Positions 7,626-16,885 of a stretch of 35,602 nucleotides of DNA are shown in pieces. This DNA comes from Phycisphaerales bacterium (GTDB taxonomy: Bacteria > Planctomycetota > Phycisphaerae > Phycisphaerales > UBA1924): assembly GCA_013360695.1 (NCBI GenBank), contig JABWBC010000023.1:1-35602 (forward strand), in the 5' to 3' direction. The notes under the pieces are model-generated. The model saw only the letters and a list, made by a program, of their open reading frames with translations, did not search any database and was not told the DNA's origin. A program made the position numbers and the translations under genes. Positions within the stretch are counted from its first letter, which is position 1; each line of letters starts with the position of its first letter.

Positions 7626-8537
7626 ATGACCGCCACCGCCCGCACCTCGCGGCACTCATTGCTTCCGACCGCACGCGCAGATCTCGCCGCGACGCAGCAG
7701 CTCACTGCACCGCGATCTCAATTCCTGCCGCGTCATGCACGCCCGCTGTATCCAGTTCCATTTCTTCTGCTGGCGATTGCGTATCTCTGTTCGCTTCTGG
7801 CTCCTGTCGCCTCCGCGCAAACCGAGCTCAGACCCGACGGCGCGAACTGGACCATCACCGTTCCCAAGGGCTGGGTCGTCGCGCCGCCCGCCGCGCTCAA
7901 GGCCGTCAACGACGTGGCCCAGTCCATGGTCGCTCGCGCCGGCGGCCAGCCGCCCGTCTACGTCCTTCAACTCATCCCCGAAGTCCCGAACGGCCGTTAC
8001 GTCCTCATCCAGCGTCAAGGCGCGCCCCCCGCCAGCCTGACTTTCGCCGAATTGGAACGCCTCAATCGAACTCAGTTCGAGGCCCAATCCGAAGCGATTT
8101 CAAAAAGGCTCGGCATGACCTCCAAGCCGCCCGCCTTCGACTCCGATCCCATGCGTCATCGTCTCATCATCTCCAGCGAGATGCAGGCCGGCGGCACATC
8201 GCTCGGCTATCTCAGCGTCAGCGCCTTCGCCCGTGACGCACACCTCATCGTCCACGCCTACGCACCTGCCGTCGACTTCGACTCCGCACTCCCCGAGCTC
8301 CGCGCGATCGCGGATTCGCTCCGCTTCGACCAAGGCGCCGAGTTTGTCTTCGCCGCCGACAGTGCCACCTCGCCCAACACGCCGCCCGCGCCAAACGCGC
8401 CGTCGCCCGGCGAATCTTCCTCCGCCCCCACGACGAGCCGTGTCGCGAGCGCCTTGCTCAACGGCGCGACCGTCGTCTCCGCCGCCGCCGTGCTCACCCT
8501 CGTCATCTGGCTCCTCAAACGCCGCAAGGCGGTGTAA
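7626..8537 (+). CDS. Exported, C-terminally membrane-anchored protein of unknown function
   Basis: The start is the ATG at 7626 (MTATARTSRHSLL); the open frame continues upstream, but that part lies inside the divergent GNAT promoter. The N-terminus is a long basic region followed by a hydrophobic segment (PVPFLLLAIAYLCSLLAPVASAQ) with a good signal peptidase site at ASA-Q, near residue 65. The mature part (about 65-235) has alternating strands and helices (NWTITVPKGWVVAPP, YVLQLIPEVPNGRYVLIQRQ, LRAIADSLRFDQGAEF). It recalls the small lipid/protein-binding folds of exported proteins that begin with a G-W strand, but I cannot assign a family. A Pro/Ser/Thr-rich linker (about 245-275) leads to a single membrane helix (VVSAAAVLTLVIWLLKRRKAV) at the very C-terminus. 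The domain is therefore probably tethered outside the cytoplasm. Confidence 0.7.
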   Translation: MTATARTSRHSLLPTARADLAATQQLTAPRSQFLPRHARPLYPVPFLLLAIAYLCSLLAPVASAQTELRPDGANWTITVPKGWVVAPPAALKAVNDVAQSMVARAGGQPPVYVLQLIPEVPNGRYVLIQRQGAPPASLTFAELERLNRTQFEAQSEAISKRLGMTSKPPAFDSDPMRHRLIISSEMQAGGTSLGYLSVSAFARDAHLIVHAYAPAVDFDSALPELRAIADSLRFDQGAEFVFAADSATSPNTPPAPNAPSPGESSSAPTTSRVASALLNGATVVSAAAVLTLVIWLLKRRKAV

Positions 8538-8602
8538 TCGCTCACGCAGGGCGCGCTCTGCCGGTCCTTCGCAATCACAAAACGCGAAACTTTCAGAAAT
8601 AG

Positions 8603-8631
8603 TTGAAAACATCAAAACCTACTGCTACACT
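8603..8631 (+). promoter_or_regulatory. Sigma70-like promoter of the two-gene epimerase operon
   Basis: TTGAAA at 8603-8608 and TACACT at 8626-8631 are separated by exactly 17 bases. They sit in an AT-rich patch (about 8575-8630) that stands out from the surrounding GC-rich DNA. The ATG at 8649 follows with AGGAGG at 8638-8643. Confidence 0.55.
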
Positions 8632-8648
8632 CCGCCGAGGAGGTGGTC

Positions 8649-9602
8649 ATGGAAACGCCCATCCACGCCGTCACCGGCGCCCTCGGGTACACCGGCCGCT
8701 CCATCACCGAGCAGCTCCTCGCCCGAGGCCTGCGCGTCCGCACGCTGACCAACTCTCCAAACCGTCCCAATCCCTTCGGCGAATCGCTCGACATCCGCCC
8801 CCTGGCCTTCGACGATCCGCGCTCGCTCAAAGATTCCCTCCGCGGCGTGCGCGTCCTCTACAACACCTACTGGGTTCGCTTCAACCACAAACGTTTCAAC
8901 TTCGACGAGGCGGTGCGTAACACCAATGCGATCTTCAACGCCGCGCGCAACGCCGGCGTCTCGCGGATCGTCCACGTCAGCATTCTCCACGCCGATCAAG
9001 CCGACGATCTCGCCTATTACCGCGGCAAGCATGCGCTCGAAGACTCGCTCCGCGCTCTCGACGTGCCGCACGCCATCATCCGCCCCGGCGTGCTCTTCGG
9101 TCGCTCCGACATCCTCGTCAACAACATCGCGTGGGCCTTGCGCCGCCTCCCGCTCTTTGGCGTCTTCGGCGATGGCTCGTACCGCCTCCGCCCGCTCCAC
9201 GTTGACGACATGGCCGCCCTCATGATCGACCACGCCTTCCGCGATGGCGACACTTCCGCCGACGCCGCCGGCCCGGAGTCCTTCACCTACCGCCAGCTCG
9301 TCGAAACGCTCGCGTGGATCCTCTCGCTCCGCCCTCGCATCGTCCGCGTCCCACCCGCGCTCGGGTATGCCGTCGCCCGCACGCTCAGCCCCTTCCTCCG
9401 CGACGTGCTCCTCACGCGCGAAGAAATCTCCGGCCTGATGCGCGGCCTGCTCGATTCCCCGTCGCCCGTTGTCGGCGCTATCCGCCTCACCGATTGGGCC
9501 ACGCAGCATCGGGATGAGCTTGGCGTGCGTTACGCCAGCGAACTTGGGAGGCGGACACGGCGCCCGCGCGTCAACGCGGCGACTTCGAGAACCCCATCAT
9601 GA
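8649..9602 (+). CDS. NAD(P)-binding epimerase/dehydrogenase-like protein (extended SDR)
   Basis: AGGAGG five bases upstream fixes the ATG at 8649; an in-frame GTG at 8643 overlaps that site. The 317-residue protein opens with a Rossmann strand and nucleotide loop (HAVTGALGYTGRSI, about 6-19), followed by RGLRVRTLTNSP. A helix-rich middle has VSRIVHVSILHADQADDLAYYRGKHALEDSL; the Y-R-G-K replaces the classical YxxxK of SDRs. Then come VPHAIIRPGVLFG and LRPLHVDDMAAL. This layout resembles the NmrA/complex-I-NDUFA9-type atypical SDRs, which bind NAD(P)H and often have sensory or structural roles. The last residues are polar and variable. The stop overlaps the next start by 4 bases (ATGA), so the two genes are translationally coupled. 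The substrate is unknown. Confidence 0.82.
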   Translation: METPIHAVTGALGYTGRSITEQLLARGLRVRTLTNSPNRPNPFGESLDIRPLAFDDPRSLKDSLRGVRVLYNTYWVRFNHKRFNFDEAVRNTNAIFNAARNAGVSRIVHVSILHADQADDLAYYRGKHALEDSLRALDVPHAIIRPGVLFGRSDILVNNIAWALRRLPLFGVFGDGSYRLRPLHVDDMAALMIDHAFRDGDTSADAAGPESFTYRQLVETLAWILSLRPRIVRVPPALGYAVARTLSPFLRDVLLTREEISGLMRGLLDSPSPVVGAIRLTDWATQHRDELGVRYASELGRRTRRPRVNAATSRTPS

Positions 9603-10549
9603 GCACTCAGCGGCGAGTCGTGATTGCGGGAGGGAGCGGGTTCATTGGAACCTCGCTCGCGCAGCAATTGGGCTCGCTGGGCATGCAGGTCTCCGTGCTC
9701 TCGCGGAGTGCACCGAAAACCGACTCGCCGGCGACATTCGTACGCTGGGACGCGCGGCGCACCGGTGCCTGGGTCGAGTGCCTCGACGGCGCGGACGCGA
9801 TCGTCAATCTCGCCGGGCGCTCGGTCGACTGCATCAAGACACCGGACCACCGCGACCAGATCATTCGCTCGCGCGTCGAATCGACACGCGCGATCGGCGT
9901 CGCGTGCCGACTCGTGCCCCGCCCGCCGTCCGCGTGGATCCAGATGTCCACCGCCCACATCTACGGCGATCCGCCGGATGAGCGGTGCGACGAGACCTCG
10001 GCCCTGGGCCTGGGGCTTGCGCCCGACGTGGCGCGAGCGTGGGAGACCGAGTTTGCATCGAGCGTCCTGCCCAACCAGCGTGGCATCGTTCTCCGCACAA
10101 GCTTTGTCGTCGGACGCCCCAATCCAGGCGGGGCCGGAGCGCTTAACAAGCTCGCACTCCTGGCGCGCCTCGGGTTGGGAGGGCGCGTGGGAACCGGGCG
10201 GCAGGGGATCTCGTGGATTCACGAACATGATCTTGGTCGGGTCATCGAGCGAGGGGTCGTGGATGACGCAATGCAAGGCACGTACGTCGTGTCTTCCCCG
10301 GCCCCGTTGTCTCAGGTCGAGTTCATGCGTTGTCTGCGACGAGTCGCGGGCGGGCTCGGCTCGATGGGAGTGGCGATTCCGTCCGCGCCATGGATGGTGC
10401 GGCTGGGTGCGACGCTCGCCCTGCGGACCGACCCGGAGTTGGCGCTCTACGGGAGATACGTGGTGCCCGCGCGTTTGATGTCGGAAGGATTCGAGTTTCG
10501 GTTCGGATCGCTCGACGCGGCGCTCGCCGAAATCTTCGCGGGGCGTTGA
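9599..10549 (+). CDS. TIGR01777-family epimerase (YfcH-like) with DUF1731 tail
   Basis: The start is coupled to the upstream stop (ATGA at 9599-9602). The 316-residue protein has the NAD(P) loop VVIAGGSGFIGTSLAQQL at about 7-24, a WDARRTGAWVECLDGADAIV segment, and NLAGRSVDC near 70. The RSRVESTRAIG region, an IQMSTAHIYGD motif and a C-terminal DUF1731 domain (about 265-312) follow; the last contains ALYGRYVVPARLMSEGFEFRF. This is the pattern of the YfcH/SulA-type nucleoside-diphosphate-sugar epimerase-like family, for which no substrate is generally agreed. The active-site YxxxK is not obvious (SAWIQMSTAHIYGD then DVARAWE), as in other members. The two adjacent SDR genes suggest a shared small-molecule reduction step, which is inference. 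Confidence 0.85.
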   Translation: MSTQRRVVIAGGSGFIGTSLAQQLGSLGMQVSVLSRSAPKTDSPATFVRWDARRTGAWVECLDGADAIVNLAGRSVDCIKTPDHRDQIIRSRVESTRAIGVACRLVPRPPSAWIQMSTAHIYGDPPDERCDETSALGLGLAPDVARAWETEFASSVLPNQRGIVLRTSFVVGRPNPGGAGALNKLALLARLGLGGRVGTGRQGISWIHEHDLGRVIERGVVDDAMQGTYVVSSPAPLSQVEFMRCLRRVAGGLGSMGVAIPSAPWMVRLGATLALRTDPELALYGRYVVPARLMSEGFEFRFGSLDAALAEIFAGR

Positions 10550-10593
10550 TCGGCGTCGGTCTAGAATCGCGAGTAGGTGGTGAGGAGCCTTGT

Positions 10594-11142
10594 ATGCGCG
10601 GCGCTGTGGATTCCCATCTGGTCATCGATGCCTTCGCCGCCGAGTTTCGCCGCTACCGCTCGATGTCGGAGAAGGCCGCGGACCAACTCAACTGGGATGA
10701 GCTTCGCGTGCCGCTCGACGCCGAGACAAACTCGGTCGCGATCATCATGAAGCACCTGAGCGGAAATCTCCGTTCGCGTTGGACCGAGCCTTTCACCACC
10801 GACGGCGAAAAGCCCTGGCGCAATCGCGACGCTGAATTCGTCGATGATTTCAAGGACCGCGACGAACTGAACAACGCCTGGCGCGCCGGGTGGTCCGCGC
10901 TCGAGTCGTTCTTGGTGAAGGTCAGCGATGCCGAACTCGCACGAACACTCTTGATCCGCAACGAACCACACACGCTCGCCCTGGCACTCGTCCGCTCCTG
11001 CACCCACGCCGCGTATCACGCGGGCCAGATCGTGCAGGTCGCGCGCGTCCTTGCCGCCCGCGCCGGCCGCGATTGGAACACACTGACAATCCCCCGTGGT
11101 GGGAGCGTGGCGTTCAACGCCTCAAAGGGCCTGCCGAAGTAA
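10594..11142 (+). CDS. DUF1572 protein (DinB superfamily)
   Basis: GAGGAG seven bases upstream supports the ATG at 10594 (MRGAVDSHLVIDAF). The 182-residue protein matches the DUF1572 pattern: FAAEFRRYRSMSEKAADQL, then AIIMKHLSGNLRSRW with the first metal histidine, a polar TTDGEKPWRNRDAEFVDDF loop, and the C-terminal CTHAAYHAGQIVQVARVLA with two more histidines. Members are four-helix DinB/YfiT-like proteins thought to bind a metal and perhaps transfer thiol groups; the reaction is not established for this subfamily. It follows the TIGR01777 gene by 44 bases and may share its transcript. It converges on the sulfatase gene with 53 bp between stops. Confidence 0.85.
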   Translation: MRGAVDSHLVIDAFAAEFRRYRSMSEKAADQLNWDELRVPLDAETNSVAIIMKHLSGNLRSRWTEPFTTDGEKPWRNRDAEFVDDFKDRDELNNAWRAGWSALESFLVKVSDAELARTLLIRNEPHTLALALVRSCTHAAYHAGQIVQVARVLAARAGRDWNTLTIPRGGSVAFNASKGLPK

Positions 11143-11195
11143 TCGCGCCAACCGAGTCGATCGAGTCCCACGAGAAAGAACCGCTCGCGCGATTC

Positions 11196-12674
11196 CTATC
11201 GCTTCTCCTCCACCCGTCCCGGCTCGCGTCGATGTTCGCCAACGCGCTTCGTCAGGTTGTCGCCGAGATCGCGACGGAACTCCTCCACGTCGCGCGACAT
11301 CGCTTCCACGATCTCCGGGCGATCCGCGGCCAGATCTCGCGTCTCATGCGGGTCCGCCACAAGGTCATACAACTCCAGCCCCGACTTCACCTGCTTGTAC
11401 GGCCCCGGAGCCCCGCCGCTCCCCGCCCGCCCCGCCAGCGTTCGATACGAGTGGGGCAGCACCAGCTTCCATCGCCCGCGCCGCACCGCTTCCAGGTCGT
11501 TCGCGTTGTAATAGAACGCCAGCGCCCGCGATTCCGTCGCCGTTTCATCTCCGCTCGTCAAGAGCGGCCAGAGGTCCACCCCATCCACCCCCATGTCCAT
11601 GTTCGTGTGGCCCCGCGCCGCGCCCGTCGCCGACGCCAGCGTCGGCAGCACGTCGATCGTCATCGCAGGCGCATCAATCGTCTTCCCCGACGCGACATGC
11701 CCGGGCCAATTCACGATGAACGGCACGCGCACGCCGCCCTCCCACGACGTGCCCTTCCCTTCGCGAAGTCCGCCCGTCGTCCCCGCGTGATCGCCGTATG
11801 AGAGCCAGGGCCCGTTATCCGACGCGAAGATCACCAGCGTGCGCTCGCGCAGCCCGCGACGCTCCAACTCCTCAACGATCCGTCCCACCGACCAGTCGAT
11901 CTCCTCGATCACGTCTCCGTACAAGCCCGCGCCGCTGCGCCCCGCGAACTCACCCGACACAAACAGCGGCACATGCGGCATCGAATGCGGCACATACAAG
12001 AAGAACGGCCGCTCCGCGTTCCTCGCGATGAAATCGCACGCGTGTTCCGTATACCGCTTCGTGAGCGTCGCCTGGTCCTCCGCCGTCACCTCCGCGTCCA
12101 CGATCCGCTCATTCTCATACAACGGCAGCGCCGGATACCCGCGCTTCCGCTGCTCGCTCTCCGCCGGCAGCTTCACAAGGTCCGGATGCAAAGGCCACAT
12201 GTCGTTCGAATAAGGCAGCCCGAACCATTCATCGAACCCGTGCCGCGTCGGCAGCATCTCCGGCGCATCGCCAAGGTGCCACTTCCCGAAGATCGCCGTC
12301 GCATACCCGCGGTCGCGGCACATCTCCGCGATCGTCTTCTCGCCCGCCGCGATCCCCACGCGGCTCCCGGGCCCGAGCGCCCCCGCCAGCCCGATCCGGT
12401 TCGGATAGCACCCCGTGAGCAGCCCCGCGCGCGACGCCGAGCACACCGCCTGCGCGACATAGAAGTTGGTCAGGCGAGCGCCCTCGCTGGCCAGCCGATC
12501 CAGGTTTGGAGTGCGCCAGCCCGTCTGTCCATAACAGCCAAGATCGCCATACCCCATGTCGTCCGCGAAGATGATCACGATGTTGGGCGGCCCCTGAAAG
12601 CTCGCCGTCCGCGGGCCGTTCGATGCACACCCTGCCAGCACCACACCCATCAACGCCAGCAGCATTCGCAGCAT
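11196..12674 (-). CDS. Lipoprotein sulfatase (arylsulfatase A-type)
   Basis: The 492-residue protein begins with a lipoprotein signal (MLRMLLALMGVVLAGC; acylated Cys about 16). The sulfatase domain follows: NIVIIFADDMGYGDLGCYG with the metal-binding Asp pair at 38-39, and the modification motif CSASRAGLLTG with the formylglycine Cys at about 78 (the C-x-A-S-R variant of C-x-P-S-R). Further along are KWHLGD, PFFLYVPHSMPHVP, ASDNGPWLSYGDHAGTTGGL and GGVRVPFIVNWPG, and a C-terminal subdomain with LYDLVADPHETRDLA. It should hydrolyse sulfate esters, probably on exported or surface-bound polysaccharides, after conversion of the cysteine to formylglycine by a maturase encoded elsewhere. Planctomycetes carry many such enzymes. 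Substrate specificity cannot be read from the sequence. Confidence 0.95.
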   Translation of the reverse strand: MLRMLLALMGVVLAGCASNGPRTASFQGPPNIVIIFADDMGYGDLGCYGQTGWRTPNLDRLASEGARLTNFYVAQAVCSASRAGLLTGCYPNRIGLAGALGPGSRVGIAAGEKTIAEMCRDRGYATAIFGKWHLGDAPEMLPTRHGFDEWFGLPYSNDMWPLHPDLVKLPAESEQRKRGYPALPLYENERIVDAEVTAEDQATLTKRYTEHACDFIARNAERPFFLYVPHSMPHVPLFVSGEFAGRSGAGLYGDVIEEIDWSVGRIVEELERRGLRERTLVIFASDNGPWLSYGDHAGTTGGLREGKGTSWEGGVRVPFIVNWPGHVASGKTIDAPAMTIDVLPTLASATGAARGHTNMDMGVDGVDLWPLLTSGDETATESRALAFYYNANDLEAVRRGRWKLVLPHSYRTLAGRAGSGGAPGPYKQVKSGLELYDLVADPHETRDLAADRPEIVEAMSRDVEEFRRDLGDNLTKRVGEHRREPGRVEEKR

Positions 12675-12717
12675 CTCGAACGATATGCCGGGGCCTCAGC
12701 GTCCCTATCACCCTCCG

Positions 12718-12799
12718 TTCGCTCGGGGCGCGCCAGCCATTCGGAGCCGTTCGCTGAGATGCACCCGTTGAACCTGACCCGGTTCGCACCGGCGGAGGA
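12718..12799 (+). promoter_or_regulatory. TPP riboswitch copy 1, closing stem P1 disrupted
   Basis: The THI-box core is present: GCTGAGATGCACCC (12753-12766), GTTGAACCTGACCCGG and CACCGGCGGAGG. The 5' side TTCGCTCGGGGCGC is also present. It is nearly identical to the intact aptamer at 14107-14194, and similarity extends a little upstream toward the -10 region (about 12700). After GGAGG the sequence departs: the AGCGA that should pair with TCGCT (12719-12723) is missing and replaced by ATCGTCGAG. The element therefore lacks its P1 helix and no gene start follows. It lies 43 bases from the divergent sulfatase start. It is probably a non-functional or rearranged copy. Confidence 0.82.
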
Positions 12800-13228
12800 A
12801 TCGTCGAGAACTGCGCCGTCTACGTCACCACGAGCACCAGTTCCTTCGACAACGCGAGCATCTCAGCCAGGTACGGCACGACGGTGCGCCGGTGTTCCAT
12901 TCCCAATGTCGCGTCCGCGGGCGTTTTTGCGGCCGGCAACGCCCCGGTCGAGGATTGCCAGATCTCGCAGTGCGCTAGGGGCGTCGCCGCCAGCCAGTTC
13001 GCGGGCGGAATCACGCTCATCGAGGGCAATGAATTCAACGATTGCACGGGAACCGCCATCGATCTGCCCGCGCGAAAGCGCATGGTCATCGGCAACCGCC
13101 TCCGCGGCAACGCGGCCAACATAAACGCGAACGCCAACGCCAACGTCGTCCTGGGCGAAGTCGTGGTCTGCGGCCCGGGCACGCTCCCCGCCGCCGCCGC
13201 GAATCCCACCGCGAGCCTTGTGTGGTGA
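12800..13228 (+). pseudogene. Headless remnant of a right-handed beta-helix protein gene
   Basis: A 143-codon open stretch runs from the end of riboswitch copy 1 to a TGA at 13226-13228. Its product reads as the C-terminal coils of a parallel beta-helix protein, with short repeating units built on a V/I-x-x-C/N rhythm: IVENCAVYVTTS, VRRCSIPNVASAGVFAAG, VEDCQISQCARGVAAS, ITLIEGNEFNDCTGTAIDL, VIGNRLRGNAANINAN. There is no signal peptide, no ribosome binding site, and no start codon in the first 84 bases; the first in-frame GTG is at 12884, inside a coil. The frame continues upstream through the aptamer without a start and meets a stop at 12755-12757. The 5' part of the gene is therefore missing. 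A short expressed protein starting at 12884 (114 residues) cannot be excluded. It ends 7 bp from the convergent gene at 13236. Confidence 0.6.
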
Positions 13229-13235
13229 CAGGGCT

Positions 13236-14054
13236 TCAAACCTGGGCGGTTCCGAACCCACACTCCGGACACCGCGGCGGACGGAGTTCCAATCCCCGCA
13301 AGTCATAGCCGCAGTTCAGGCAGCGCCAGGACTCGTGAGCCACGCCGCGCCGGGCCGCGATCGCGCCACCGATCAAGAGCACCGCCGACGCAGAGTGCCA
13401 CAGAATCCCCATGAAAATCCACGCCGCCCACGGCAGAGGCACGCTGACCTGCGTGCTCGGCCAATCCGCCCACCATTGGAATGTCCCGAGGATCATTCCA
13501 AATCCGACGAGCCATGCCGGCGCCCACCTCCAGCGGGAGCGAAACTCAAGGCTTCGCAGCGGCTGCAACACGAGCCAGGCGATCACACCCAAGACGAGCA
13601 ACTGCGCCATGACCACGGCGTACACCTGGCCGACCGCCACCACACGACGAAGGCCCGTTGGTGGAATCCACCCGAACCAGCCGGCCCATCGAACTGGGAT
13701 GAGCCTGGCGATCTGCAGGCACAGCCAAGGATTCAGCAGGAGCCAGATCGATTTGGCCGACCACTGCCACCACGCCCAGCGGCGCGGCGAGAGGTGCATC
13801 GCGACGAGGACCCAAATGAGCGTGAGCGGGCCGCACATCACTCCGGTCATCGCCATGGCGTACGACCCAAACAGCAGGTCGCTGATGATGACGCGCCAGA
13901 CAAAGTCCTCGCCGAATTGGCGCCAGCACACCGCCATGACCATCAGGCGAAGGTCGAAGCCGCCGAGCGCGCAATACGCAAGCCACCCGGCGACGGGCAA
14001 GAGCGCCCATCCCCACAGGCCAAAGCCGCGAATTGGTCGAAGGCCGCGCTTCAC
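13236..14054 (-). CDS. Multi-pass membrane protein with planctomycete-type C-terminal zinc ribbon
   Basis: The 272-residue protein starts with GTG at 14054 (MKRGLRPIRGFGLWGW). Five or six hydrophobic segments are visible, for example LWGWALLPVAGWLAYCAL, YAMAMTGVMCGPLTLIWVLV, VVAVGQVYAVVMAQLLVLGV, WAPAWLVGFGMILGTFQWW and WAAWIFMGILWHSASAVLLI. The last 30 residues form a zinc ribbon, CLNCGYDLRGLELRPPRCPE followed by C-G: a CxxC pair, the GYDLRG signature and a second CxxC. This short ribbon, with YDLRG and CPECG, occurs at the ends of many planctomycete proteins and is the best taxonomic clue in the window. Its role is unknown. The gene points away from the intact TPP riboswitch and converges on the beta-helix remnant. 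Confidence 0.72.
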   Translation of the reverse strand: MKRGLRPIRGFGLWGWALLPVAGWLAYCALGGFDLRLMVMAVCWRQFGEDFVWRVIISDLLFGSYAMAMTGVMCGPLTLIWVLVAMHLSPRRWAWWQWSAKSIWLLLNPWLCLQIARLIPVRWAGWFGWIPPTGLRRVVAVGQVYAVVMAQLLVLGVIAWLVLQPLRSLEFRSRWRWAPAWLVGFGMILGTFQWWADWPSTQVSVPLPWAAWIFMGILWHSASAVLLIGGAIAARRGVAHESWRCLNCGYDLRGLELRPPRCPECGFGTAQV

Positions 14055-14106
14055 CGCCTGGTTGTACCGCTCCGGTCGCGGCGCGGCTGCGTCCTACACT
14101 GTGGGG

Positions 14107-14194
14107 TTCGCTCGGGGCGCGGCGGCCATTCGGGGCCGATCGCTGAGATGCACCCGTTGAACCTGACCCGGTTCGCACCGGCGGAGGGAAGCGA
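14107..14194 (+). promoter_or_regulatory. TPP riboswitch copy 2 (intact), upstream of the thiC operon
   Basis: The THI-box is complete. TCGCT (14108-14112) pairs with AGCGA (14190-14194) to close P1. Inside are GGGGCGC, the P3-type arm GGCCATTCGGGGCC, GCTGAGATGCACCC, GTTGAACCTGACCCGG and CACCGGCGGAGGGA. A TACACT at 14095-14100 is a plausible -10, which would put the transcript start at about the first base of the aptamer. The conserved GGAGGGA near the 3' end is also the only ribosome binding site for the GTG at 14197, two bases after P1. Binding of thiamine pyrophosphate should therefore hide that site and stop translation directly. No separate terminator hairpin is visible. Confidence 0.93.
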
Positions 14195-14196
14195 TC

Positions 14197-14721
14197 GTGG
14201 ATGTGTGGGAGCGATTCCGCGAGTTCTTTGAGGAAGATGACGGTTCGCTCCCGGGTGTCAACATCAGGGGGATGCCGCCTGAAGTGGTCGACCGTACCTA
14301 CCGATTCCTCCGGTCGATCGGAGGAACTCTTGATGACTGCATTCCACCGCCGACCTTGCACTTCGTGGGCCGCGATGAGTCCACGCCAGTCGATTCTGTA
14401 CCCGATGCCGCTGAACTAGTTGCCCGTGGTGAGGTGGAACCGATCCATTTCGTCTTCTCGGTGACGTTCGACGGAATCCGAACGCCCCCGCTCGGTCTGT
14501 GGGTTGTCGAGGACGGCATTGGCTTGGATATCCGCATGGGGCCCGAATGGACTCCGCCGAGCGCGATTGCCTATCTCGAGTTGCTCCGCAAGATCTGGAA
14601 CGACACTCCCAATCCGCGCCTTGAATTCGAGGAGTTTGCCCGTAAGGAAGCGTTCGAGTCGCTTTGGTCTGAGTTCCTGAAGACGGAGCCGTTTTCAGGA
14701 TTGAAGTACATCCAATCGTGA
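14197..14721 (+). CDS. Unrecognised protein encoded directly behind the TPP riboswitch
   Basis: I do not recognise a family. The 174-residue product starts at GTG 14197 (MDVWERFREFFEEDDG), with its ribosome binding site inside the riboswitch. A second GTG at 14203 is possible. It is acidic, with no signal or membrane segment. Features include an N-terminal helix, PPEVVDRTYRFLRSIGGTL, a beta-rich middle (PIHFVFSVTFDGIRTPPLGLWVVEDGIGLDIRMGPEW) and a C-terminal helical part (AIAYLELLRKIWND, then EEFARKEAFESLWSEFLK). The pattern recalls small cytoplasmic orphan or immunity-like proteins, but that is only an impression. Its codon usage is less GC-biased at third positions than thiC. It stands where thiC would be expected to start, and thiC begins 14 bases after its stop, so the two are probably cotranscribed. 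Confidence 0.7.
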   Translation: MDVWERFREFFEEDDGSLPGVNIRGMPPEVVDRTYRFLRSIGGTLDDCIPPPTLHFVGRDESTPVDSVPDAAELVARGEVEPIHFVFSVTFDGIRTPPLGLWVVEDGIGLDIRMGPEWTPPSAIAYLELLRKIWNDTPNPRLEFEEFARKEAFESLWSEFLKTEPFSGLKYIQS

Positions 14722-14734
14722 TCGCCTTTTCGAA

Positions 14735-16882
<2,148 letters not shown>

Positions 16883-16885
16883 ACC

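Noticed and set aside
13238-13262. tRNA-like GGTTCCGAACCC segment
   Set aside because: It codes for the end of the zinc-ribbon protein on the minus strand, and no acceptor, D or anticodon arms are present.
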